Origin: Sodiomyces alkalinus F11
Taxonomy: Eukaryota; Ascomycota; Sordariomycetes; Glomerellales; Plectosphaerellaceae
Direction of reading: 5' to 3'
Length of the DNA stretch: 64,000 nt
Assembly: GCF_003711515.1 (NCBI RefSeq)
Contig: NW_021167083.1
Coordinates: forward strand, 1,562,481 to 1,626,480
In this document: positions 1-12,320 of the stretch, one piece after another
How the letters are laid out: each line of letters starts with the position of its first letter
How positions within the stretch are numbered: position 1 is the first letter of the stretch
Position numbers and translations under genes: made by a program
Notes under the pieces: model-generated
Seen by the model: the letters and a program-made list of their open reading frames with translations, nothing else
What the model was told of the DNA's origin: nothing
Database searches by the model: none

Positions 1-732
1 GGACCACCAATCATTCGTGCATTGGTTGACTCCGCAATTCGTTCTACGAAGTATCAAGTACCTCACCGCACTTACCGAAAATTCGGGGAAATTTGTGCGA
101 GTACAAGCTCTCCCATTTGTGTACCTACTCCGATGTACCATCTCCGAGCTCGCCATTTCAACTCTTTTCAACCATTCACAGGCCAGCGGTTTGTGTGCCA
201 TTTTCGGAAGCGTCCATTTCCATCTTCTGATTGGCTCATCAGTTCAATCTTTAGTCATCTTTTTCCGCCGAGGCACGGGAGACAATGAACGTCTTCTTAT
301 TAGTCAGATGGACAATGTTCTGGACGAATCCTCTCGAAAGTCCATCTACCGTGTAATTACACGTGTACAACGTATTTTCGATATTCTTCCATCTCCTAAA
401 CCTCCCGCCTCTGATCTTCCGATCCTCAACTTTTAAATAGGTAAGTGATGGACAATTCCCAACGCCACATCCTAGTGTACATTCAGCTACGCGCGCCGAG
501 TATTATCCACTTAACTGGAATGAAAAAACGGGTATCTAGATACAACCGCGGCCAATCATTGCCCTCTTCCCTGAACGCCCTCGCCATCCTAAAGCTATGC
601 GCAGCGAAGCAAGAAATCATTCCATGGAAGAACCACATTGCGCCCCTCCGTTGCACCAACGTGTCCCCCAGACCCCTTTCCTCTTTGCATGCCCGTCCTA
701 CTAGCCCGGCGCCACCCAAAAAATCATCCGTC
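1..732. other. window edge and 3' flank of the SNF2 gene; no supported gene
   Basis: This stretch holds several overlapping open frames of 90-140 codons on both strands. None has a recognisable domain, typical fungal codon use or a convincing splice pattern. It is best read as the 3' flank of the minus-strand SNF2 gene plus unannotated intergenic DNA reaching the window edge. A distal exon of a neighbour outside the window cannot be excluded. Confidence 0.5.
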
Positions 733-3700
733 TCACTGTTGGTCCTCAACCGCGCGGTTCGCCCATGACGGCAACTTGGGCTGGCGTCGTTGCCGACGAG
801 CCGCAAGCTCACGCATCACCTGCAGATCTTCCTCCGCCTGGGGGTTCCTCCTCGTCCCTTCCGCTTCCGTGACGCTGGCCGACCGATGCAGTACGTGTCC
901 GAGGTTCTGTCCATTCGCCTGTCGTTAGCCCATGGTCAAGTCAACCAAAACCTTGGTGAAAAAAGGAGGTATCAATCAGTAAAAGGTAAAACAAATATAC
1001 GTAATGCCGTCCTTTCCCATCCATTAGATGTAAACGGGGGCAATCCGACATGTTGCAAAGAAAAGAGAAAGAGAAGGAAAAAAAAAATAGGAGGAGGTGG
1101 AGCAAAAGGTTTCGCTTTGCCATGTTCATACATTTGGATCCTGTGGCCGTTGCATCGCCTTGCCCGCTTCATCTCGGAACTCGGCCGCATCCATCTGCTC
1201 CAGCGTCTCCACGCGCTGTTGCAGATCCTCGTCGAGCGCCTTGGCGGCAAAGTCGGGGGCCACGAGCCCGCTAAGCAGCGCCACGGTAAATCTCCTAGAT
1301 TTACTAGCCAGCTTGTTGAGCGACTTCCACTGCGAAAGGCAGGGAAGACTCCCCAACGGTGCCAGCAGTGCCTGGATCGACCCCGAAACGGCGCTCACTC
1401 TTTCGCCGGACACATCCAGCCCCGGCGGGACGTAATCGGCCTTGTCGATGCGCAAAAGTAGCGCGTGGCCCAAGTAGCCTTCGAAGACGACGATTTGCTC
1501 CTGAATGTCGGGATTGCGCGTGGACCCGGCAGGCCCGGACGCCGGTGCTTCCGGGGAACGCGAAGCCGCGGCCGGTGCCTTGAGCGGCGTGCTGCGACTC
1601 GCCCAGGAGTCGTCTTGCCGCGCCGACATGGACGTGTTCCTCCCTGCTATGGGCATGGCGAGCGGCGATGGTGCTGGTCCGGTTGGTGGTGTTCCGGCCG
1701 CTGTCATCGTCATTTGCGGCGGAGATCCTGGTCCCGGTTGGGGTTCGGGGGCTTGGCTGGGAATGTCACTTGGCGTCCCAACGCCGCTCTGTACAGTACC
1801 ATCGATAGGAAGTCCGAGGGCCCGTTTCAGTATACCGCTCAACGGCGTCGCAACGCGTCTCTGTATCATGCTCAGGGGCCCGGGACCGGGACCGGGACCA
1901 GGAGCCGCAGCCGCAGCCGCAGCCGCGGTTCCAAGCGTGGACGGATGGCCGAGTGGAATCGTGCTCGCCATCAAGGGGCCACCTGCCGGCTGCCCGAATA
2001 CCCCGCCACTAGGGTTGGCCATGGCGCCATACTGCAACTGCCGCTCTCTCTGCTCAAGCTCCATCTCCAGCCGCCGGTACTCCTCCGGGTCGCTCTCTCG
2101 GATCTGGTTCATACGAATCATGTTTTCGACCTCCTTCTTCTCCTCCGAGTCCAGGTCGATATCGTTAGGATCTTCTTCCTCGAAAGTGTCAGTCAGGACG
2201 ATAGACCTGACCACGTTCCTAAGCGTCGGGTTGGACAAGAGGCTGTCCAGGACGACGTCCTTCCCTCGAAACGGAACCAGGGTCTCTTGCGGCGGTTCCT
2301 CGTAGTGTTTCAAGAACTCCCCCAGCTTCTGGGACCAGCGCTTCGGGTTCTCCTGGTCGACCACGCGCGACGAGAGCTGCATTTTGAAAACCGCCGTGTG
2401 CTGAAGACGCTGCTCGAAGGTGCCGCCCGCGATGAACCGATACACGAATACCGGCTTCGTCTGCCCGATGCGATACGCCCGTCCGATGGCCTGTTGTTCG
2501 CTGACGGGGTTGAACTTGAAGTCGAAGATCACCACCCGGCTCGCGCCGCAGATGTTGAGCCCCACACCGCCCGCATTCGTGGATATGAGGAAGATCTCCC
2601 TGTCGCCCTCGTTGAACTCTCGCACCAGCCTCTGCCGCAGCGAGGAGTTGGTGTCCCCGGTCAGTCGGGAGAACAGCCTCTTTTGCTGCCTGAAGAGGTT
2701 GTCCAAGTAGTCCAACGTGGGGATCGACTGGCTGAAGATGAGGACCTTCTCCTTCATCCGGCGGCATTGGTCCAGGATGGTGACGAGCATCTTCACCTTC
2801 CACGAGAGATCAATGCTGCCCAGGTCCACCTGGCGCTTCAGGACCTTGGCGCACTCGGTCATGAACGCCAAGGACATGGACGCAGAACCTCCCCCTCCCG
2901 AGCCCGAGCCCGAGCCCGAGCCGTGCCCAGCCGATCCCTTTTTCGCTTCCTGTTCTTTCTTCTCCTGCAACACCTTCTCGTAGAAAATCCGAGGGTGGTT
3001 GCACAGAAGACTCAGGCAGCTCATCCTGGCAAACGTCTTCATCGCGCCGCCTTCGTCCTGGCTGCGATCGATGAAGAGCTTGTAAAGCTTCTCCTGGAGG
3101 TCGGTGAGCGGCACCGAAATCACAAACTCCTTCTTTTCCGGCAGTTCGCCCGCGAGGGCCTTGATCGTCAACCGGTGCGTCTTGGGCGCCACAGTCCTCT
3201 CGAGCGCCGCCAGCATCTTCTTCGCCTTGCGGAACTGATAAGGCGTGCTGTCCCCCCAGAGCCCCGTGTGAATCGGCTCGGAATAGACGTTCTTAAACTC
3301 CTTTGCTGGGCCGAGGTACCTAGGAGCGACCCAGTCAATCATGGCATAGAACTCCTGGACGTTGTTGGCGAGCGGAGATCCGGTGAGTGCAAGGCGGCAC
3401 TTCGTACGGAACCGCGCGGCGGCGACGTGGAGTGTGGAGTTCGGGTTCTTCATACGATGCGCCTCGTCCGCCACGACTATGTTCGGCTCCTCGGTGAATA
3501 TCTTGTCGATCTCCTCGTCGTCAATGATGCTTCGGAACATTTCGTAGCCCACGACAAAGACGCCGCCTTCGGAGCTCCAACGCTTTGGTATAAGCCATCT
3601 GTCTCCTTGCGACATGGTAGAATCCACCCGGAAAAAATTCCCCAGGCACCCCTTTGGTGTCCACATCATCAGCTCGTCCATCCAGTTGTCCACGAGGCCC

Positions 3701-6591
3701 GAGGGGCACAGGACAAGTGTCTTCGATTGCCTCAGCCGCTCCGGGATCTGCGAACGTATAGCCGGCTCTGGGGATCTAGACGCTTCGGCAATGGTGACGA
3801 GGAGAGTGACGATCTGCATCGTTTTGCCAAGTCCCATCGTATGCGCCAGCAGGCAGCCTTGACCGACGACGATCTGGTTCCACATGAAGCGCACGCCCTC
3901 GATCTGGTGGTCCTTGATCTTCGGCGCAACGTGCTCATGCACGTAGATAAGGCCTCTGTCGTCGTCGCCCTCTTTGCTGGTGTTGATGATAAGGCGGGAC
4001 TTGTCTCTCGAGATGGCGGAGGAGGAAGCTAGTCTTGCCTGCAGTTGCCTGCGCCGTTCCTCCTGTTCCTCGACACGTCTCTTGTCGGATTCTCGCCAAT
4101 CTTTGGCCTGCTGGTCCATGACGAAGCGTCGCTTCCGCTTCTGGGCCTGCTTGGACGGCGAGGCGGAAGCTCTGTCCCCGTCAGCGTCCTCTGCGTCCTC
4201 TTCGTCGACGTCTGAAAGCATATCGTCGTCTGGGGACATGGCGCTCGCCGGGAAATGCGGAATGACGTGTTGCCGGAGGAAATCGCAAAACTCGTCGAAC
4301 TCCTCCTTCATGTCTAAAACGTCGGAAAAGGCGGACGATTCGATCTTGAAGAGCTTGCGGCGATACTTGCAGAATGCATACTGCCAGAACAGCCGGGGGA
4401 TGATAACCTTGGGATCGAGTGTGTTGCCTTCCTCGGCTTCTTCCTCAGCTTCATCCGAATCCAGCACGGAAGAGACGAATTCCTGCCACAAGTTATCGGG
4501 GCTCTCAGCCTTGATAAGCTCGAAGATGACGTCTCTCCACGGCTCCTGCCGCCTCCAGAGAAAACATATGGTCAAGCGGCGGTGGTCCTTTCGTTTTGCC
4601 CATTTCCTACAAGAAACGGCACCTATTGCCTCCGGCTGGTCGAAGGGAAGATCCCATTCGTCGGAAGAAGGATCCAGTTCCTGAGGGCTTTGGCTTGATG
4701 TACCAGGAGGCCTTGGTTGGCGAGGTTTCTCGGGCGTGACCAGATCGATGTACTCGACATTCTTGTCTGGGCGCAATCTGGGTCCACTGGGCTGAGTTAG
4801 GTCGATAACAACACTCTTGCTCGGAGACGAGAATTCCATTTTGGGCGCCGGCGAAGCAGCAGCAGCTTTCTCTTCGGGTTCTGGCGTGTCCAAGTCCATA
4901 GGCTGGCTGGCATCCGCCTCGGGAGAAGGGCCCCTCTGATCAGGCTCAGAGTCGACAGTGTTGGGAACAATGAAATCGAAATCGTCTTCACTCGGTTCGG
5001 AATCGCTGGTGATCACCTCACCATCTTCATCGGAAACCGTCGCATCTTTGGGCTGCGTGACTTTCCTGTGTGCTGGACGAGACACTCGCGGAGCGCGTGG
5101 GGGTTCACGACCCTTGAGAATGTCGACGAGCCAAGAATAGTACTGGCGGTCATCAACACTAGGTTCGAGACAACGAGCTTGTCGGCGCAAATGATCTTCT
5201 TTGGGCCAGTCTTGAATGCGAATTTCGGCGCAGAGTTTCTGGATCCGAGCATTGAGCTCGGCGACGCGAGTGGCCGACTTCATGATTTCCCGGTTCCGGT
5301 CGCGACGTCGGGCTTGGTTCCAGAGTCGGTTCGCCTTCCACTGGTATTTGGGAAGTTTCGATTCAGTCCAAGCGTCGATGTATCCCTGGATAGCGTCCTC
5401 TAGGATTGCGTCCACTCGATCTTTGCTTAATTTGTTAGATGGCGCATCCTCGCGGGCCTCGGCTTCCTCCTCGTCCATTTCCCTCAGCGTTTCCGAATCG
5501 TAGCCACCCTCGTCGCCAGAATCTCCGAAGATCGGAAGCACGCCATCCTCCGAGGCGCCTTCGGGGGTTTCTGGCCGCTCAACGAATGGAGCGAAGCCAT
5601 TTTTGATTTGTCTGAGTGTGTTGTCGTTTGATCGTTGAAGTCTTCGCATGGCTCGATGAACCTGTAAACGTCTGCCCGGAGGGATGCTACGTGACCGAGC
5701 CCAGGCAAATTCGACAGACGAGTCTTCTGCCGATGATTGACCGTTGTTGGACACAGATGCCATGGAGCGCGGAACTAGTTCCGATGTAATCAGTTTGCCA
5801 CTACCAAGATAGGTACTCCGGGTGCGATAGTCCAGCGATTCGATAGACCGTCCGGGCAGGACAGATAGTGAATCAGCGGCCGTGGGGATTGGCGCCCGAG
5901 GTCCTGCACTGACGGTTGCCGAGACAAGCTGTGGCGCCAGACGTCTCTTCTTAGGAGGGCGTTCTGGGGCATGTGGCGGTTCAGGCTCGTCCGCCGCGTG
6001 AGGATGATGATGAGGGGATGGTTCACGCGGGGGGGAAGGATGACGGTCCGAAGCGTCCTGCCAAAGTTCCTTCTGTAGAAGGTCGTTCTGAAGAACGTCG
6101 TCCTGGGAGTGACCATTAGCAGTAGGTGATTCGGTTGGCGGCTCGTTGCTAATTGCAGTTGCAGGCCCCGTCGTGTTCGTGATGGTGGTGGTGATCGGGG
6201 TTGGGGTCGCGGCACGACCCAGCTTCGTCGGGTTCACGTCTAAATCTTCGGATACGTCTATTTCATTTTCCGCGGCGTACTGCGCCCTTGCTTTGCGATA
6301 CTTGGGGCTGCGCTTCTTCAGGTAGACAATGGCCCTTGCCAGGGTCATCCTGTGAGCTGGCCTGGCGACCCCCAGGTCCCTAAAGAGGCCATCAAGAGAT
6401 TTGAAGACGTCTTCCCAGCTAAGGAGCGTCTCTCCATCCATATCATTCTCTCGTAGAGCCTTGGCAAGGGACTCCGGGTCGGGGCGTCTGGAAAGCACGG
6501 CAGGAGCCCAAGGCCGCTGGTCGCCGCAAAGCTCTTTGATGAGCAACTCGGCGTCCCAGTCAAAGGGATCACCATCTGACTCGCCCGCCAT
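733..6591 (-). CDS. SNF2-family ATP-dependent chromatin remodeller, ATRX/ARIP4-like
   Basis: Predicted nuclear DNA translocase of about 1,881 residues. Exon 1 is 6591-1132 and exon 2 is 918-733, joined by a GTATGA...ACAG intron in phase 0. The long open frame alone would stop at 1126, inside that intron. The N-terminal ~850 residues are acidic and Ser/Pro-rich. The helicase core begins near residue 890 with the Walker A loop HTMGLGKT near 920. The DEAH box (VADEAHRMKN) is near 1042. The C-terminal lobe, with NAGGVGLNICGA and AIGRAYRIGQT, lies near 1330-1390. The GCLLAHTMGLGKT form of motif I is typical of the ATRX/RAD54L2 branch. Low-complexity inserts occur in the C-terminal half: a Gly-Ser linker encoded near 2890-2925, and poly-Ala followed by Pro-Gly repeats near 1880-1930. 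The start ATG gives a compact acidic N-terminus. Remodeller identity is firm; the exact paralogue and the last exon are inferred. Confidence 0.94.
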
Positions 6592-7272
6592 GGTGACAAA
6601 TTCTTAGGCCCATGGGTTGGTTAAGAGGTGGTTAAAATGAGTATCTTGATCTGGTGCCTTTGGTTGATCTTAGTAAAATGCAAGATGCAGGGGATAAGGT
6701 GATCGAACAGGAGAACATGGGACTAGAGGGGGGTTGGTTGAGCCAAGCGGCCAACTCACCAGACGACATCAAGCGGCGCTCATCTCGATCAAGGAACAAG
6801 CTGTGTAATATTGTAATATTGTCTCACAGCTTAGGCCTTGTCTTGGCGATGCCTTATGCCGTCATGTCATATCGTCGTCTTGGAGATATTGCAGGATCTG
6901 TGGTGTATTCCAGAACCTGGACGAGCCAGGAGGATGGGTTGAGCAAGACGAAACAAATCCGAGCGCTGAAGGAAGGGGAAGGAACAAAATAGAATAAGTG
7001 ACGTGACGCAAAAAGATTTTTTTTATTATAAGTTGCGAGATGAGTTGCGAGATGAGTGAAGGTGGCAGGCACGCTCGCCTAGAGGATTCTCACTGAATTA
7101 TCGGCATGTCACGAGTACTCCGTAACTACCTTAGGTAAGACGCGATTTGAGAGCACCGTTAAAGAGATTGACGGATGGGAGACGCGTCTCAGGGATTCTC
7201 GGATCAATTGACCGAGATACCTAAGGACGGAGAATTTTCTTATCGCGCAGATCACGTGACCAAGATGCAGCA
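6592..7272. other. 5' flank of SNF2 gene, intergenic
   Basis: Upstream DNA of the minus-strand SNF2 gene up to the edge of the degraded element. A 112-codon open frame at 6654-6992 lacks coding character. Near 7113-7139 two short genome-wide motifs occur side by side: GTACTCCGTA and TACCTTAGGTA. Confidence 0.5.
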
Positions 7273-7280
7273 TACCTACC

Positions 7281-7320
7281 CGGGAGGGGGGGGGTTGGTG
7301 GTCAGAAGTTGGTCAGCGGT
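7281..7320 (+). repeat. left inverted terminus of the 6.5-kb element
   Basis: Inverted counterpart of 13758-13797. It begins CGGGAGG followed by a G run and TTGGTGGTCA. Differences from the other end beyond about 30 bp are mostly transitions plus one G-run length change. Confidence 0.75.
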
Positions 7321-8079
7321 GAATGTGTCCACATAGTGTTAGCATAGTGGCTAGGTAGACAGAATGTGTACATAGTGTCGACACTATGACCATATAACCA
7401 TCTAACCACGCTAATCATAGAGGTAATTGCATAACACATATACGCTAGTTACTTGGCCTACATATTGTCATGATACGGCGTGGTTTTCTACCTAGCGAAA
7501 CAGTACAACGAAGCGAAGAGGATAGCTTTCATATAACATAACAAGGCTAGTCGTAACGGTGAAATCGTAAGTTATCCTGAAAACTAGCATTATGACTAAA
7601 GTGGTTAGTACTGCTATAAGAGCAGATGTCTACTCTGATAACGATAGTAGTCTATCCACTATATTCTTAATATAGTTACCTGTCCTTGTTAGTAAAGATT
7701 GCTAGTAGGATATAGATTATCCCTGGCCGATATAAATCGATTATAATTTACTCGTTAGCATAGTTATCTGTCTATGGTTAGTTAAAATGACCGGAAGAAA
7801 ATCTGGCCATCTCTACGGAGTAATAAGGTATAGTTTTCCGTCTATTATTAGTTAATATAACGAGAAGGTAAGCTAATCACTTTAACTAAATAGCGAGTTA
7901 GTTATAAATTATAATAGCTTTTATCTATTCCCGGTTAGTGAAGCTCCTTACCTATCGTGAATCCCTAATTCCTTATAACCGAGACTTCAATTTCACTAAA
8001 TATCCCTCACTTATAGTCCTTATCCTAAGCTAATCAGTGAAATCGTGAGAAATATAGTAAGATAGATTATACGAGACTG

Positions 8080-11000
8080 TGAAGTCTAGATATTAGCGTC
8101 CTTATTAATAGCATCGTTATCCTTACCGTCCTTCTTATCTTCATCGCCGGCATCTTCGCCATCACCTTAAGGAACGTAGCCTTTATAGGTCTCGTGGACC
8201 TTTTAGTGAAGAATAGAGGACATAGGCATAGTGGCAAGAGTTCTAACTCTGCCAGTAGCCTTAGCGACTTTACTGGCGTTAGTTAAAGCTCGCTTACCAG
8301 ATGCATAGGGATTATAACCCTTCTTATCCGTCTTCTTCTTCACGATAGTGATTTTCGTAATCACCCGGTCGGGCTCCAGTTATTTGACTTTACTATCCTT
8401 ACCAGGGACGGGCAAGCCGAAGAAATAAGCGCCCTCACGCCACTATCGAACCTCGGCAGTATAGATTTCGCTCCTCGCGGTATACTCGATAATCTTTAAC
8501 TATATCTTACGCGGTATATTAAGTTCACTACTATAGGTCGTGGCCGCGGTAGTATACATACCGGGATTAGGGCGTACGTTACCGTTTTCACGAAGTGCAT
8601 CCGCGAAATAACGGTAGCCAATAGTCTACGAAGCGGGGGGGTCGCCTTTAACTATAATAATAATACTTAATATCCTGGAGGCGGTAGAGCTGAACTTATG
8701 TTAGTAAAACGAACTATTATCCATAGAATCGAGATAGACTAACCAATATTGATGCTGGTAATTCTGGAAGTGTTCCGGGGCAGTACTTATCCAGCGCTGG
8801 AGATATATAATCGTAGGATAATCTTAGAGGTGACAACTTAAGTATAGCAAGCTCTTAAAGAGAAAAAGAGTAAGAAAGTCTTAGAACGGAAGAAGATAAT
8901 CAAGCTCTTAAATAATTAGAGGAGGACGAAGTTAGGAATACAGCTTATAGGTTCTAGAGGTAGATAACTCGTAAGATCTACTTAGCAGGGAAGATTGCCT
9001 ATACCGCTTTCCCACGAAGAAAGAGATATCGTAGAAGCTACCTTAGGTATAATTTCTACCTATACTAGGAGAGAAAAAGAGATAGTATATAATTACTATT
9101 ATTTAAGGAGAAGGAGATTATAAGCTTCACTACAGTTTATATATAGAGATATAAGGATAATTATTATTTATAAGAGAAGAAGATAGTAGCTCGCGGATAA
9201 GCTAGAAAGCAACCTAACTATTATTTACAATAAGATAGGAATAGTGTCAGAATGTTTACCTACCGCCCAAACACCTTATCCCATAGCCCGCTAGCCCTTC
9301 CATAAATTCTTAATAAAACAAATATAAAAATAAGTTAATAGTAAACGTCCTATCTATAAGTATTTAACCCGAATAAAAAGGGAATGCTATATATAGTAAG
9401 TAATCTTCGCCTATAGAAACGCCCGTGCAATCCATTATATCTCCCGCATATAAAGTAAGTTATTACTATTTATCGCTATACCCGAGTTACCTAGAGCCGC
9501 CTTTCACCGACCACGAATAAGACAGAAATCATTACCCACTAGTAACGATATCGGCACCAACAGTATTACTATCCTACCGCGACTCCTGCACTGTATTATC
9601 GATTTCTTTAGATAGTAAACCTATCTAGTATTTAGCGAAGTCCCGATCTTGTGGCTTGAACACAAACTGGTCGTTATCAGGGGAAAGGAACTATTCTTTC
9701 TCTATTAGTGGTCGAGATATATTTAGTCTATCCACTGATTTAACTATAGAAATATCCGTAACGACGTAGTCTTGACTTATGATCGCCCGGGATAGACTAT
9801 CGAAGCGGCTAAGATACTATCTCTAGTCCAGCTTAGGCCCTCTTAGTGCGGTACCAGTAGAGTATTATTCCTCCTATACAAAATAGCGTTTAATGGTGGT
9901 GCATATCTCCACGTAAATATCTAGGCCGGGTTAGTAAACAGGCTATTCTATTAGTAAAAGGGCAAGGATCCCGACTTATATAGGCACTAGCGCTAGACTT
10001 TCTTATAAGTGGCCGCGATTTTAATCCAGTTCCTGTAGAAGATAAAGAGAACCTCGAATATCTCTGTGTTAAATATCTAATCAAGAAAATCATATAAGCG
10101 CTTAATATCTATCTCCTCGCCGAAGTAAAGAGGGTTTTCGTCGCTTAGTCGTCGGACGTGTTTCTATAATATACATATCAGTTCACGACGCTAAATGTAT
10201 TATACATAACGCTTACTTTAAGCCTCCATATCGTACGCGACTACCAGGTATTATAGTTGGTCTGGAAGCGCTTTCTGCCAAGGTCCGGCAAGGTCCTTAA
10301 AATACAAGTCCACTATGCTTAACATCCACGATTTATTCAGTATAATAAGGAAGACCTTCCTAGTCGTCTTCTCGAGGGTTCGGAAAAGGGGTCGTAACTA
10401 TTCGGTCCAGTTACTATTCTCCTTTATCACGTAGCGTCGGGTAGCCTTATCGTAACGTGGAGGAGGGGCACTAGTATTAGGCAGCTTAGTAAAATTCAGT
10501 ATTAGTATAGTGTTAGAAACATTTTAAGAGGGCAGAGGGTATCACTTATAATATTCCTCCGAAGAAATACAGTTAACTCCTTCTCGTCGGTAATAGGCAG
10601 AGGGAAATCATTATTATCGTCGAGCGAACCCGTATTATTAACGTGGTCGGAATTCCTATTACCGCCTTAGTCAGCGTTATAGAATCCCTCTTTATAGATA
10701 TTATCTGACATCTGACGATTATCTTAGCCATAATTATTACCAAGATTTAGGTTAACGTGCATATCTTCTTAGTTAAACCTCTGAGAATCGGTGGTATATA
10801 AGGTTCTATAGTGAATTCTCTGGGAATTCGTTATACTATCCCGCCTAGCCTAATACTAGTTCTAACTCTGGATCTAGTTCGAAGGTGGCGGCCTAGTAGC
10901 TCCCACTACCCTATACTTGGGGCTTGGATTAACCGTATTGGTGGAGCCAGTACCCTATTATAGACGCGGTGTCCCTATCATCATCATAAGGTAGCGGTAA
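8080..11000 (-). pseudogene. degenerate large gene of the 6.5-kb element, function unknown
   Basis: Read on the minus strand, protein-like sequence persists in three successive frames. They run roughly 10.93-10.52 kb (for example DNNDFPLPITDEKEL), 10.50-9.89 kb (for example DENPLYFGEEIDIKRLYDFL near 10140) and 9.70-9.60 plus 8.64-8.08 kb (for example KITIVKKKTDKKGYNPYASG near 8350). In-frame stops are TAG/TAA, explained by CAG/CAA-to-TAG/TAA changes. The frame shifts could be introns or indels. The C-terminal part has a basic tract followed by an acidic Asp/Glu/Lys tract. It would have encoded roughly 900 residues, plausibly the transposase. I recognise no catalytic motif, so the function is not assigned. 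Confidence 0.55.
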
Positions 11001-11495
11001 CAGTATAACAGACGACCAGGCGGATAGAGGACTACTTAAGATAGTGAAATGCTGGATCTAGCCGCTGTATTTGACTTCGAAGTTCGAACTCACCAATAGA
11101 TACCACTGGCAAGGAGTTAGAGTCGGATTAGACTAATTAGTTAAAGGCAGAAAAGAGATAGTGAAGATCGAGAGGGGGGCGTTTAGAAATTAGAATCACC
11201 CCGCTATATAATAATTTGGCGGTTAGGAAGGAATAACCCAATATAAATAATATAACTTTAAAGTAATAGCGCGTGATTCATAATATCACGCGTTCTCCCT
11301 CACTAACCCGGATAGTACACGTGAGTCTATTCGTTAGTAATAGATAGCTTACCTAAGGTTGATTTAGTGAATTTCTAAATAAGTAATAGGAATAACTTTA
11401 GTCTTTAATCCTTATGCCTAATTCTAGTCGATAATGCAATATTCGGCTCTAGTAGCAGAAATATTTTGCCCCGGCGGCCGCCTGCCAGGGGATAA

Positions 11496-12320
11496 CGATT
11501 TTCACCATACACGATCCTAAGGGAAGAAGATCTAGGGCCTCCGGAAGACTTTATCGCTGCTGCTCTTCATACTCGTCACCACCGCCATCAACAGTCCAGA
11601 GATATTCGTGCTAATAAGAATAGCGAGATTATCGAATGGTTAAACGATAATACTTTCGGGGTAGGAGATAACCATAACCGCGGCCCTAATATCGAAATGG
11701 ATCCTGGCCCCGGAAATCCAGATATCGATGATCCTTCGTTAGATTATGCCGATGCCATTAATCTAGTGGGCACCGACGCTCTTGACACCATTAAGAGAAT
11801 TCTGGATCACGCCAGGCTTAGTGAAAATAAAGAAGAAGATCTGGAGTCTGACAGCTTATCACATTCACACTCTTCGGGACACTATTCATCGAACCAAGAA
11901 CCCAAGGCACCTGCACCAGTTCTTCACCAAGACGAGTTAGAGGAAGAACTAGAAGACTAAGGGGAAGAAAACCTTACGAATAGTCCTACTAATCCTTATA
12001 CTAACGTCGACCGAGGTCAGTCTTAAGGCGTGGTGCCTGCCGGGAAACAAAGTAAGTCAGAATACTTCGGCTTCTAGATTCTGAAGCTTTTTGTGAACAC
12101 TGTGAAATGCTAATAAATCCACGATGCATTCCAGTTTACTGATACAGCGCTTCGACGACAGGCATACATCGAGCACAGGAATCAGAACGGTATATCAATA
12201 ATCTTAACCTATCCTATGGATTTATTTACTAACTTCACCGCGCTCTATCTAGTTTATCCTTTAAAAAGACTAGCCTGGTAGGTGCTGATAATCTCACGAT
12301 ACTTTTCCCTAGAGGTTTGC
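11496..12320 (+). pseudogene. degenerate second gene of the 6.5-kb element, divergent from the first
   Basis: A single plus-strand frame stays protein-like from just after a TAA near 11496 to about 12320. It is interrupted only by TAA (11958), TAA (12024), TAG (12075), TAA-TAA (12111-12116) and TAG (12279). All are one C-to-T or G-to-A step from Gln or Trp codons. The uninterrupted part from 11697 to 11957 is acidic and Ser/His-rich. The 3' part contains the stretches IHDAFQFTDTALRRQAYIEH and YPMDLFTNFTALYL. No known domain is recognised. The original start codon is not identified. Its position head-to-head with the minus-strand remnant suggests a shared promoter near 11.0-11.5 kb. Confidence 0.55.

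Noticed and set aside
483..812. 109-codon minus-strand frame near the window start
   Set aside because: It overlaps the 3' exon of the SNF2 gene in another frame and has no family features.
1465..4032. 855-codon plus-strand open frame opposite the SNF2 gene
   Set aside because: It is the antisense shadow of a GC-rich coding exon. The minus strand carries all the helicase motifs.
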